From the NCBI GenBank assembly GCA_958510825.1, contig OY294048.1, positions 25,872,300 through 25,936,299 of the forward strand: a DNA stretch of 64,000 nucleotides, given 5' to 3'. Below the pieces are notes generated by a model. The model had not been told where the DNA came from, did not search any database, and saw only the letters and a list, made by a program, of their open reading frames with translations. Of the stretch, positions 11,634 to 21,565 are shown piece after piece. The position numbers and the translations under genes are program-made. Each line of letters opens with the position of its first letter. The first letter of the stretch is position 1. The DNA is from Brachypterus glaber. Lineage: Eukaryota; Arthropoda; Insecta; Coleoptera; Kateretidae.

Positions 11634-11924
11634 TTATTTTTTACAGATATTGCATAGAGGACAAAGTTTTTTTGGAAGAGGTCCATCAAATTGATCTTCA
11701 TGTGAGAGATAATGTTTGATACATGGTCTTCGTAGCTGCAGCTCGATGTCTTGGGTAAGTTTTTGGGGTAAATCATACCAAATATTTTCCAACTCGAACA
11801 TCCTAACATTTTCAAGTAAATATTCTAATGGAAAATATTTAAGATCTTCGGGGGTAAAAATCCATAACGGCTGCCCCTCCTTATGTTTTTTAATAACTGA
11901 TAAGACTTTATCCATGTACTCCAT
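11634..11924 (-). CDS. Small Polinton accessory protein, unknown function
   Basis: The 96-residue frame starts M-E-Y-M-D-K. It is amphipathic and acidic-aromatic: W-I-F-T-P-E-D-L near residues 21-28 and repeated F-P-L-E-Y-L type helices, ending in a cysteine cluster C-P-L-C-N-I-C before the stop. The composition looks like a real folded protein, unlike the antisense frame over the same bases. The cysteines could be half of a zinc site completed by a further exon, because ATCT-GTAAAA at the end could act as a donor, but I could not place a downstream exon with confidence. It lies between two spliced small genes at the early end of the element. Function unknown. Confidence 0.5.
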   Translation of the reverse strand: MEYMDKVLSVIKKHKEGQPLWIFTPEDLKYFPLEYLLENVRMFELENIWYDLPQKLTQDIELQLRRPCIKHYLSHEDQFDGPLPKKLCPLCNICKK

Positions 11925-12261
11925 CTAGTTAAAGACTGTATCCAATTAGCTCAAAAATATTTTTTGTTTATTTATATAGGGTAATAGTTTAAAAATTAAC
12001 CCGGATCTTATAAAACAATATGTAATTTGGGCTTATTATAATATTTAAATAGTTCAAAATAATAATTTGCATAATTTGCACATTATTTTAAATTTTTGCA
12101 ATTAATCATTTTCTCCACTGGAAATGTTTTTGAAAGTCCACGCTTTTGAAATAAATGCATAGTAATTAAAAAATCATATATATATATAAGCCCCGAAAAA
12201 AAAAACGTTTCAAAATATAGTGAATAGCTGTGTTGCAAGTCAAGCTAAAATTTGAAAAATA

Positions 12262-12613
12262 ATGGAAGCCATAAAAAAAACTATTGTAAGTATTTTTATT
12301 TTTTAAACCTTTTATATTTTTTCTGTTTTCGAATTATATTTTTTAGTTTAATGAATTCAAAACGAAAAGAGCAGATAGGGCAGCGAATAAGCTGCTGGAG
12401 GGCTATAGGATAAGGGCCGAGGAGATGAGCACAGATTTTGATATCTGGCTTATCAGGTGGTTGTTTGAGGGAAAGCTGGGGGAGGAGCATCTTGAGGATA
12501 ACTGGGATCATCCTGCATGGATGCATCCCTTAGGTGTTATGGCTGCCTATGATGGTAATATATTTTAAAAAGTTTTACTAGCTTTCATTAATTATTATTT
12601 TTTTTTAGAATAA
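12262..12613 (+). CDS. Small spliced Polinton gene, unknown function
   Basis: Exon 1 is 12262-12285 (eight codons, GTAAGT donor) and exon 2 is 12347-12554 (after a pyrimidine-rich TTTTAG acceptor). A five-base exon 3 at 12609-12613 would complete a Glu codon and stop, giving 78 residues. If the weak GTAATA donor is not used, the frame simply runs on a few codons to a stop. The product is highly charged and helical, with basic residues at 10-20 and a tryptophan-rich middle and end (D-I-W-L-I-R-W-L-F, D-N-W-D-H-P-A-W-M-H-P). GC content and codon use rise clearly in exon 2 against the surrounding A/T runs. It faces PolB and may belong to the same early block. I recognise no family. Confidence 0.6.
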
Positions 12614-13144
12614 GCTTTTTAAGTTGTTTAAGTGTGTGTAGGGTGGGGGAGGGTTTCTTTTTATGTTTTTAGATTTATATAAGGTGTAAGGTTTTTTTAA
12701 TAGTTTTTATAGTTTAAGGTTTATGTCTTTTACTCCCCCCTTAAGGAAAGGGTGATAAAAATTCTAGACTGGTGTTGTTTTTCAAAAATGTTTGAGTAAA
12801 ATTTTTTTTGATTTTGTTTTTGATTTTAAGGAACCTAGATCTATAGGGGGGGTATTATTTTATGGGTACCAGTATTTTAATATTTTTAATTTTTTTAATG
12901 GAGTTTAGGTCTTTTTTAATAATTTTTAATTTATTAATATTTAACTTATAAATACATAGCATGACATTATTTAAAATTGCATCATTTTTAAAATATGCAT
13001 ATATCAAAACTTTCCTTGCAGTAACTTTCCTATGAATAATTATCAGTATTTAAACTGCAAAGCTAAAGAATTAAATGCACACACTTAAAATAGTTCTTCA
13101 CCACCTCACTTCGGCTCCAAAAGTCTCTAACAAGTTCTAAAGGT
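12614..13144. other. AT-rich spacer between small genes and PolB
   Basis: No gene supported. It contains T-rich and G-rich pyrimidine/purine patches (for example GTGTAGGGTGGGGGAGGG near 12637) and several TATA-like strings, and may hold the PolB promoter. No specific site can be assigned. Confidence 0.4.
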
Positions 13145-13354
13145 ATGGGGTCTCATATTGATGATTTTTCAACTGATGTCGTTAAGAAATTTGAACGGGT
13201 GAGTAGAATAGTTAAGACAAAAAAAGACATTGAAAAATTTATTTTGTTGTTAAAAAAAAATATTCTGACTTTGACTAAATGTATTACATAAAAACGGAGC
13301 TGTATAAAGAATTTTGCCAAGGTAGAATCAAATTTAGCTATTTTAAGGGGGTAC

Positions 13355-16300
13355 ATGAATAACTTAAAAGCACGTTTAAATTATAAAAAAAACTATAAAA
13401 AACAAATCATGTGGCAAGATACTGAATCTGCTTTTAATTCGAGAATTAAGACAGGTATAATTTTAAACTTAAGAATTAAGGACCCTTTAATTTTTTTTAA
13501 CAAAGCTTACAGAAGCTTCGCATGTCAGGTCCGTAAACAGCTTAAAACTTGTATTTTAAAGGTTAACGTTGTGTTTAACGCCCTGTATATAAAACCAAGT
13601 GATGGTGAGACATCTATTAAAAATTTTAGTACCTGTAATGAACAAATTGACAAAAATACTAATTTAAAAGATTGGTTTAAGGTTAATGTAACTGATAAAA
13701 TTATTGTAAAGTTGGAAGAATTTCAAATGCGTGATAGCGGTTGGGCGTTATTGGAAATTTTGCACTTAAAAGTAAATATAAATAAATTTTGCCCCTTTAA
13801 TGTAGGTACATCAACTTACATTGATTTACCCAAGTTTATAAAAGGTAGAAGAAGTGTTGTAAATATTAAAAATTCAGACCCTTATTGCTTTTTATGGGCT
13901 GTTGTATCTGCACTTCACCCTGCAAAAAAACATAGTGAGAGGATATCATCATACCCTCATTTTAGTAAAGTATTAAAATATGACGGAATTCAATTTCCTA
14001 TTGTGCTAAAAGATATTCCAAAATTTGAAGCTTTGAACAAACTTGCAATTAATGTTTTCGTAGTTAATAAAAAAGAAATATTACCTTTAATATTGAGCAA
14101 AGAAAAATTTTCCAACCGTATTAATTTACTTATGCTTTCTGGTAATAATTTAGAGAAACATAGAAATGTCGATAGGCTTTTATCAAACAAATCCAAATTA
14201 TATCATTTTACATGCATACGAAGTATATCAAGACTTTTAAATAAGCAAGAAGATAATGCTAAAAATAAATTTTTTTATTGTAACAGATGTCTTAATCATT
14301 TTTCTAGCCCCCACTATTTAGATAAACATTTAGAGGACTGTAAACAATTTACTGAGGCTCGTGCATATCTGCCTACAAATTCAAATAAGATATTAAAATT
14401 TAAAAATTTTAAAAATAAAGAGCCCGTGCCCTTTGTTATATACGCAGACATTGAGAGTCTCCTTGTTCAGTATAATGATCCTGCTGGAACTGAAAAAACA
14501 CAAATACTTCAAAAGCATGAACCATTTAGTATTGCTTATTACTTGAAATGTTTCTATGACGATTCATTGTCAAAATTTAATATGTACACTGGTAAAAATT
14601 GTCAAAAGTGGTTTGCAAAAGAACTTGAATCTATTGCCCTACAAGTTAGTGATATTTTCAACAACCCCCTTCTCATGGACTCTCTAACTGATGAGGAAAA
14701 AAGTATTTTTTTACAGTCTTCTACTTGTCACATTTGCTCTAAACCATTTTCAGATACACAGAAAAAAATTAGGGACCATTGTCATTTCACAGGCAAATAT
14801 AGGGGTCCTGCACATAATTCATGTAATTTAAATTTTAAAAAATGTACGTATGTACCTGTAGTCTTTCATAATTTGTCAGGTTATGACAGAGATTTTTTAA
14901 TTAAGGACATTTGTACTGAAATTAAGGGTGACATGAGCTTATTACCTATAAATAAAGAAAAATATATTTCATTTACTAAATTTATAGAGGGTACTAATAT
15001 AAGCTTAAGGTTCTTGGACTCTTTTAGATTTATGGCCTTAGGTTTAGATAAATTAGCATCCTACTTAGATGATAATAAAAAAATTATAACAAAAAAATAT
15101 TTTAAAGATGAAAACACATTTAAATTAGTTTCAAGAAAAGGGGTATTTCCTTATGAATATCTTGACAGTTGGGAAAAACTACAGGATACATGTTTACCAA
15201 AAAAAAATTTTTTTAGCCACATTAATAATGAGAATATATCTAATGCAGATTATGAGCATGCTTGTAATGTATGGAGTTCTTTTCAAATTAAAACATTACA
15301 AGAATATGCGGAGTTGTACTTGAAAACTGATGTATTACTTCTTGCAGATATTTTCGAAAATTTTCGAGAAATGTGTCTAAAAACATATAAATTGGATAGT
15401 TTGCATTACTTTACAGCCCCGGGTCTGTCTTTTGATGCTATGTTAAAAGTAACAAATATTAAATTGGACTTATTAACCGATTATGACATGCTAATGTTTA
15501 TTGAGAAAGGTGTAAGGGGGGGTATTTCACAATGTAGCAACCGATATGCCAAAGCGAATAATAAATATATGGGTGAAGATTATAACCCTGAAATTCCTAC
15601 TTCATACTTAATGTATTTAGACATTAATAATCTTTATGGAGCTGCAATGAGTTGTCCGTTACCTTATGGGGACTTTCAGTGGGTAAATCCTTTAGATTTT
15701 TATAAAGAAAATATTTTACAAATTCCTGACGAAAATGAGTATGGGTATATCCTTGAAGTTGACCTTGACTATCCTGTAGAATTATTTAATAAACATAAAG
15801 ATTTACCACTATGCCCCGAACATAGAGTCCCTTTAGTATCAAAATCTGAAATTCCAAAATTATTAACCACTTTGTATAATAAAGAAAAATATATAATTCA
15901 TTATAAAAATTTAAAACAAGCTATTGCATTAGGGCTTAAACTTAAAAAAGTTCACAGAGTTATAAAGTTTAAGCAATCAGACTGGTTAAAAAAGTACATA
16001 GACTTAAATACAAAACTACGTACACAGAGTAAAAATGATTTTGAAAAATTTTTTTTTAAACTAATGAATAATTCAGTTTTTGGTAAAACAATGGAAAACG
16101 TTAAAAAATATAAAGATGTTAAATTAGTAAATAGATGGGGTGCTAGGTATGGTGCACGGTACTATATAATGACTGAATTTATAGGGTTACGATCAAAAAT
16201 GTACGCTTTTAAAGTAAAGTCTGATAATAATAAAATTTTTGAAAAGAAAACGGCTAAAGGTATAAGACACTCTTTGTTAAAAGAAATAACTTTTAAAGAT

Positions 16301-16498
16301 TATTACCGATGTCTCTTTAATAATGTAGAAATTACAGGTCGTCAAAATTTAATTGTCTCAAAACATCATGACGTTTTTACTGTGTCTCAAATAAAAGTAG
16401 CATTAAGTCCCTATGACGATAAAAGAATAGTTAACTATCTTAAAACTGATACCGTACCATGGGGATATTATGACCACCCTGAAATGTTACAAGTTTAG
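13355..16498 (+). pseudogene. polB: Protein-primed family B DNA polymerase (PolB) lacking motif C
   Basis: This enzyme replicates the linear Polinton using a terminal-protein primer. The 1047-codon frame is open throughout. It has a CCHC/C2H2-like zinc finger at residues 309-329, Exo I (D-I-E, 365-367), an HNH-like cysteine/histidine cluster at 458-490, Exo II (F-H-N-L-S-G-Y-D, 504-511), Exo III (Y-L-K-T-D...A-D, 655-665), motif A (D-I-N-N-L-Y-G, 756-762), motif B (N-N-S-V-F-G-K-T, 905-912) and the late K-x-Y region (G-L-R-S-K-M-Y, 944-950). The segment that should carry motif C (Y-x-D-T-D-S) between motif B and the K-x-Y region is absent. The join falls near residue 938 (about 16166), so polymerase activity should be lost while the exonuclease could survive. 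The same frame continues upstream to an ATG at 13145 but is cut by TAA at 13289-13291. That may be an N-terminal extension broken by a nonsense change. Confidence 0.93.
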
Positions 16499-16717
16499 TC
16501 TTTTTTTGTCTTAAATAATCTGCTATACCCATTCTATGGATCTGTGGATGATTTTAAAAAAGGTAACTAAACTTTTTTTTTATTTTTAGGTAAATCAAGG
16601 TGATATGACTAAATGGAAAAACGTATTTATAGATCAATTTAGGTTTAGTTAACTTAAATGTAAAGCAAGACGAGTGCATTTTGTAACTAGACTATAAAAC
16701 CAACATATCTCGTAATT

Positions 16718-16846
16718 ATGCCTGTACCTGTAAAATTTGTATGCCCTAAATGCAAAGGGGAAACTGATATTCAAAATTTAAAGTGTATTTATTGTACACT
16801 TGAGGAGGAATATGGTTTTAAGTTAAAAAAAATTATTAAAAATTAA
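16718..16846 (+). CDS. Mini zinc-ribbon protein (42 aa)
   Basis: A short frame between PolB and the NTase-like gene encodes 42 residues with C-P-K-C and, fourteen residues later, C-I-Y-C: two CxxC knuckles typical of a zinc ribbon. The tail is lysine-rich. Such tiny metal-binding proteins often contact nucleic acids, but I know of no assigned role for this one. The stop is 41 bases before the NTase ATG and the strand is the same, so it probably shares the early PolB transcription block. Confidence 0.55.
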   Translation: MPVPVKFVCPKCKGETDIQNLKCIYCTLEEEYGFKLKKIIKN

Positions 16847-16887
16847 GTTATATTTTTATAATATATTTTAATTATTTATAGGTAAAC

Positions 16888-17555
16888 ATGACAACTCTTG
16901 CAAATCATATAGGGAAGTCTATTATGGATTCAACAACTCAGAAACTAAGCAAAGAACTTCAGAAAAAAATCGATTCAACAGGTTGTACGAAACAATTTGT
17001 CTTGGAAAATGTGCCGTTTGATCCAAAAAGGATGGTAATTGCTGGAGGCTTTATTGCTTGGGCAGTAGGAGAAACAAAACTTTTTAATGATATAGATGTC
17101 TTTTGTTTTCTTGAGGAAAATGAGGTGGTTCCTATAATTGACCATACAAAATGGCGAAAACTCAACGAGAAAAGTGAATATTATAATGGTAAAGATGGTT
17201 CCAACCAAGGAGAGGGCACTTCAAAAGGCTTGATAACAATAGTTGAAGTTTTATGTTCGAAAACTAACCGCATGCAATTAATATATATATAAGAAAATCT
17301 GGTGAACTGCAACCTCAGGATTTAATTGAAAAAGCAACCATGTTATTGTTTAGTTTTGATATTGACCATTGTAGGGTTGCTTGGATACCCGAACTTGACT
17401 TATGGATGGATTGGCGCGGTTATTTACTTGACACACCAACTAAAATGTCACGTGTTAAGAAATATAGACAGAGACTTAATACTCCAATAAGAAGATCACC
17501 ACGAACACTGAAATTTATGAGTCTAGTTAGCTTTGCAAGATGTTTACCTTTATAA
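16888..17555 (+). pseudogene. Nucleotidyltransferase-like gene, frameshifted
   Basis: The first half (16888-17292) contains A-G-G-F-I-A-W-A followed after about twelve residues by N-D-I-D-V-F. This is the GG...DxD signature of the Pol-beta nucleotidyltransferase superfamily, at about residues 50-70. The second half (to 17555) continues in another frame with F-D-I-D-H-C-R-V-A-W and a basic C-terminus. The frames part inside an alternating TA run at about 17280-17291, where a two-base difference in repeat number ends the first frame early. The unbroken product would be about 220 residues. Nucleotidyltransferases of this type occur in large DNA viruses and some Polintons; the substrate is unknown. 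The break could be a real mutation or a microsatellite length error. Confidence 0.6.
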
Positions 17556-17711
17556 TTAACTTTTTATTATATAATTTTTGATGTATAAGGTTTTTTTTCT
17601 TATTATATAACTTTTTAGTTCTATATTATATACTTTAAATAAAAGATATTTTAATTAAATTTTTATTATATTTTGTGTTAAATAAAATATTTTACAATTT
17701 TTATTTTTTGT

Positions 17712-18212
17712 TTATTTTTTACAATAATACTCCCAATAATACAAATTAAAAGTGTTCTCCAAGGAACAATTTAAGTTATTAAATAAATGATTATTACAAT
17801 GATGAGATTTAAAAATAGATTTTATCTTTTCAAGTGAAGGAAACCCTTGGTCTTCCAAATCAATTATATTATAATTTATCATTCTACTTAACCACTCCTT
17901 TTTCTGTGTGCCCTTTACGCCTATAATAATATTTTCACCATAATTGTTGTCAAATATAAATTTTTCTATGAAACTTGACAAATTTTCATAATTTAAGCTT
18001 TCACATTGAGAATCGTTCCATTTTAAACCATGTAGATTATTAGTTAACCAATCAAAGTGTTTTTCAACTTTATAATTAAATACTTTTCCATCCAAAGGTA
18101 AATTTGTACTTGTATGAGCATAATTTCCATTTAAAACGTTTAGAATTGATATTTCTTTGCAAAAAAATGTGGATTTTCCTAATTGAAAGCCTTGTAAGTC
18201 ACAAATAAACAT
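17712..18212 (-). CDS. DEDD-exonuclease-like (RNase H fold) protein
   Basis: The 166-residue frame has the layout of a DEDD-type exonuclease: a first strand with I-C-D-L-Q-G-F (residues 3-9), a middle block V-K-G-T-Q-K-K-E-W-L leading to I-I-D-L-E-D, and a C-terminal H-x-x-x-H and C-S-L-E-N block where the third motif should be. The usual D-x-E of the first motif is D-x-Q here, so activity is uncertain. Proteins of this general look accompany insect mobile elements, as I recall, but I cannot name a family precisely. The gene converges on the NTase-like gene and leads the minus-strand block that includes the integrase. Confidence 0.45.
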   Translation of the reverse strand: MFICDLQGFQLGKSTFFCKEISILNVLNGNYAHTSTNLPLDGKVFNYKVEKHFDWLTNNLHGLKWNDSQCESLNYENLSSFIEKFIFDNNYGENIIIGVKGTQKKEWLSRMINYNIIDLEDQGFPSLEKIKSIFKSHHCNNHLFNNLNCSLENTFNLYYWEYYCKK

Positions 18213-18273
18213 TTTTTTTTATACGCTACAACTTGATTGAGTTGAAACAGATAACTAAAAAAGTTTCAGCACA

Positions 18274-18921
18274 TCACAGTTTTATAACAGATTTTTTTTC
18301 TTTTCTTTTTTTACATGTTTTATTTAAAGCTGTATAATCAGCGGCCCATTTATCAGCTTCCCATTTAAACCCTGAACTTAATGTTAAACAAGCCCTTAAG
18401 TCAGTTTTAACTTCTAATAACTCACTAGTAGTACTGTTAATTAACTCTAAAAAAGTGCTTGATCTGTTTCGTAATTCAAGATAGTCTGTTTTTAATATTT
18501 TAAATCTATGATCTCTGATATAATTATAAGCGTCAATTGTTACATTATATAACTCCTCATATTCTTGCAAAGATTTATTTAACGATTCCAAACATTTTCC
18601 ATCATTATTAACTAATGTAGTGTCATCATTAAATATTTTTTTCACATAACCCACCATTAAGGGGGTAGGTTTGGTAGTAGTTGATGGGGGGTTAATCGCT
18701 GATGTTCTATTATAAATAGTATGTATGCTCAACTCAGGGTACTTTGATAATAAATTATTATAACTAATATGTACATTTGACACATTTTCTCGTATATGAT
18801 GAATCATTAAACTACCCGACTCGGGGTTAAAACTTGATTGATATTCATCACAATTTATTAGTCTAACAAAAATACTTAATATTATTAAAAGAGACATTGT
18901 ACTACAACCAGTGCTAAACAC
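18274..18921 (-). CDS. Secreted or lumenal glycoprotein of unknown function
   Basis: The 215-residue product has a clear signal peptide: an uncharged leucine/isoleucine core at about residues 9-22, with a likely cleavage after I-N-C. Met9 is an equally good start. The mature part contains seven N-glycosylation sequons (N-V-S, N-R-T, N-K-S, N-V-T, N-R-S, N-S-T, N-K-T), few cysteines, helical heptad-like stretches, and a basic tail (K-K-R-K-E-K-K) without a C-terminal membrane anchor. It lies between the integrase and the exonuclease-like gene on the same strand and is intact, unlike most neighbours. A secreted glycoprotein is not part of the standard Polinton core. It may be a captured host gene or a degenerate surface protein that lost its anchor. 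No family is recognised. Confidence 0.55.
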   Translation of the reverse strand: MFSTGCSTMSLLIILSIFVRLINCDEYQSSFNPESGSLMIHHIRENVSNVHISYNNLLSKYPELSIHTIYNRTSAINPPSTTTKPTPLMVGYVKKIFNDDTTLVNNDGKCLESLNKSLQEYEELYNVTIDAYNYIRDHRFKILKTDYLELRNRSSTFLELINSTTSELLEVKTDLRACLTLSSGFKWEADKWAADYTALNKTCKKRKEKKSVIKL

Positions 18922-18946
18922 CTACTAGTTGATTTAAAGTAAAAAC

Positions 18947-19857
18947 CTATGCTATATTAGTCCTATCAATCCATGAGGCTTCAGATTCAGGGAATCCTAA
19001 CCATTTAACTAACACCTTATTTTTCCTCTTTTTTAACACTTTTTCAACCAGGTAAATGTCTTTATTACTAGCACGCACCAATTGAAGTTGCTGTGCATAA
19101 AAACAGCCCTTAATTTCTTGATTTTTTATATCTTGTAGCAAATATGTAGTAGGATCTGTTAACTTTACTTTTTTAATTGTAAAAATTTCAGTTGACCAGT
19201 TGGGCATATATTTTTTATCAAATGCACCCCTTAGTTTTGATATACGAACATAATCCCCCGTTTTAAATTTAAATTTTTTGTCTACAAACTTAATTTGATT
19301 GTATGCAGTATTCAATAACATTTTTTCATATTTTTTAGTAACATCAGCGGGTTTTATGCCAATTGTTCTATGTTTTGTATGGTTATATTTTTTTATTAAA
19401 TCAGGTAGAATATTAACCCATTCATATTTACCTTGTTCACACGTTCTACAATTGATGCTTTTTTCTCACTATAAGCAGGGTAATGATTTACTTTATATTT
19501 AGTAAAAAGCTTTGACATAGTTGAATTAAAAAATTCACCCCCTAAGTCAGTTTGCATATTTTTTATTTTATGCTTTTTTAAAACAGTTTCCATTGCTTTA
19601 GAGACTTCTTGTGCAGTTTTATTTTTAAGGGGTATTGCCCATAAAAACTTTGAAAAACAATTAATTATCATTAATATATATTTAAAGCCTTTATTTTCAG
19701 ATGAATAGGGTAATAACTCCACTAAGTCAGCTTGCATCAAATCATTTAATGACTTAATTATAACTTTTCTTCGTTTAAAGTTTATTCTTGCAGGTTTATG
19801 TATTTTATTAACAATCTGTCTTTTGGCGTCAGTAACAAAATTTGTCATGTTATTCAA
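18947..19857 (-). pseudogene. Retroviral-type integrase with chromodomain, frameshifted
   Basis: The upstream frame (19857-19396) carries the DDE core: first Asp in A-D-L-V-E-L, second in Q-T-D-L-G-G-E-F, and Glu in S-I-V-E-R, with 33 residues between the last two. The downstream frame (to 18947) has the SH3-like C-terminal region and a chromodomain (Y-L-V-E-K-V-L ... V-K-W-L-G-F ... S-W-I). Between them, near 19440-19450, the coding frame changes and about a dozen residues usually found after the catalytic Glu are missing, so a small out-of-frame deletion is likely. No N-terminal HHCC zinc domain is visible in this frame. This is the c-type integrase that makes the 6-bp duplication. Its start overlaps the end of the DUF8207-like gene by 8 bases. 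Confidence 0.88.
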
Positions 19858-20863
19858 TTATTTTCGCCTCACGTAGCTCCTCAATAATGGACACTATTTC
19901 GTTATTATGACTAGTATTTCCAGCTTCCTGTGATGCCATTAATAAACGTAAGCGACTTACAAGTTCATTGGGTGAGTCCCAATATGTATATTGCACAGGT
20001 TTATTTGTTGCTTTCATAAGCATACCACCATAAAATGGTCCAATAATATTTTTATACTTATCTAATCTACTACCTTGGACTTGTTTGTCAGCCTTATAAT
20101 TTCTTCTGCCTGCGTTTGTTTTGATAACAATATCTTTATATAAATTTTCATCAGTACTTGTATAATTTTCGGGGTATTTTTTGAACAGTAGTTCAAACAA
20201 CCCAGGGGTCCCTTTATATCGTTTCTTTTTAACAATTATATCAGAACCAACTATATCTAATTTTGAATCTCCTATATAAAATTTTTCGGACTCTGCGTCA
20301 TGTCTTATACCATAACGTTGATCACAAGTAGCAGGGTCTTCAATTATTTTTCGAATATATTTCCTGGGTAATGTATTATATTGTCCTAAATACTCTTGAA
20401 ATGAATTTTCTGAAATATCATGTCGAGCTGCAGCTGCATGTTCAGTTTCATTCTTCGATTCATCTTCTTCTTCTTCATGCATTGCTTCCTTAAACATTAA
20501 ACGTTTTATACCGCTTGTTGAATCATTTTCAGCATAGGGTAAATTAAATTTGAAATTAAGTTTTGATTTATTTAAAGGTGTTTCATAATATAAGGGGTCT
20601 TCCTCATCATCATCATTTTGTTCAGGCTCCGTTTTAATATTAACAGACTTATTTTTATCTTTAATTATTTTACTATAGTTAGGTTTATGAGAACTTATTG
20701 TGTTTTCAATATTTTTTAACTGATTTGTTATAGGTGAAAATATTTTTTCTTGAGCAATTTCACCATGTTTAATTAAATCAAGCTTATCTTTGATAATTCT
20801 ACGCTTTGCAATTATTTTTTTTTTTAGTTCTTTTTCTGATTCATCCATCACGGGTCTAGACAT
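19850..20863 (-). CDS. Conserved Polinton protein, DUF8207-like
   Basis: The 337-residue protein is intact. Residues 1-75 are basic and probably coiled-coil; 76-150 are acidic and low-complexity (D-D-D-E-E-D, E-E-E-E-D-E). The C-terminal 160 residues form the conserved part, with D-Q-R-Y-G-I-R, G-T-P-G-L-F-E-L-L-F and Y-K-D-I-V-I-K-T-N-A. I recognise this pattern as the DUF8207-type protein common in insect Polintons; function unknown. It directly precedes and overlaps the integrase, suggesting a shared transcript. The 0.6-kb minisatellite begins just upstream of its ATG. Confidence 0.65.
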   Translation of the reverse strand: MSRPVMDESEKELKKKIIAKRRIIKDKLDLIKHGEIAQEKIFSPITNQLKNIENTISSHKPNYSKIIKDKNKSVNIKTEPEQNDDDEEDPLYYETPLNKSKLNFKFNLPYAENDSTSGIKRLMFKEAMHEEEEDESKNETEHAAAARHDISENSFQEYLGQYNTLPRKYIRKIIEDPATCDQRYGIRHDAESEKFYIGDSKLDIVGSDIIVKKKRYKGTPGLFELLFKKYPENYTSTDENLYKDIVIKTNAGRRNYKADKQVQGSRLDKYKNIIGPFYGGMLMKATNKPVQYTYWDSPNELVSRLRLLMASQEAGNTSHNNEIVSIIEELREAKIIE

Positions 20864-20864
20864 A

Positions 20865-21475
20865 TTTTTAACGGGTCGAAACGGGTCGTACAGGTTGAAA
20901 CGGGTCGTACAGGTTTCTAAAACAGATTTATAAACGGGTCGTACAGATTTATAAACGGGTCGTACAGGTTTCTAAAACAGGTTTATAAACGGGTCGTACA
21001 GATTTATAAACGGGTCGTACAGGTTGAAACGGGTCGTACAGGTTTCTAAAACAGATTTATAAACTGGTCGTACAGGTTTATAAACGGGTCGTACAGGTTG
21101 AAACGGGTCGTACAGGTTTCTAAAACCGATTTATAAACGGGTCGTACAGATTTATAAACGGGTCGTACAGGTTGAAACGGGTCGTACAGGTTTCTAAAAC
21201 AGATTTATAAACGGGTCGTACAGGTTTATAAAACAGATTTATAAACGGGTCGTACAGATTTATAAATGGGTCGTACAGGTTGAAACGGGTCGTACAGGTT
21301 TCTAAAACAGATTTATAAACGGGTCGTACAGATTTATAAACGGGTCGTACAGGTTTCTAAAACAGATTTATAAACGGGTCGTACAGATTTATAAACGGGT
21401 CGTACAGGTTGAAACGGGTCGTACAGGTTTCTAAAACAGATTTATAAACGGGTCGTACAGGTCGAAACGTGTAAA
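20865..21475. repeat. GGGTCGTACAG minisatellite between DUF8207-like and ATPase genes
   Basis: The core AAACGGGTCGTACAG recurs at least 20 times, separated by GTTG, ATTTATA or GTTTCTAAAACAGATTTATA spacers, giving mixed units of about 17-25 bp with larger repeated patterns. It occupies the whole interval upstream of the DUF8207-like ATG and downstream of the ATPase. It is inside the element but not coding. It could be a promoter or enhancer array for the minus-strand block, or passive expansion. Confidence 0.9.
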
Positions 21476-21565
21476 AATATATATTTTTTAAACTGATCTG
21501 ATCTGATTGAAAACAAGTTATAAACTGACTAGTGATAGGTTTGAAAAGCTTTTTTAACACTATAT

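Noticed and set aside
16442..16450. T-D-T near the PolB C-terminus as motif C
   Set aside because: It lies after the K-x-Y region in the wrong context (K-T-D-T-V), lacks the second Asp, and cannot serve as the D-T-D motif.
16536..16652. Small spliced gene between PolB and the zinc-ribbon frame
   Set aside because: A frame can be joined across GTAACT...TTTTTAG, but the intron would be only 27 bases, too short for animal splicing, and the product has no supporting features.
20865..21475. CRISPR-like array
   Set aside because: The spacers between repeats are themselves repeated, unit length varies, and the context is a eukaryotic Polinton. It is a minisatellite.
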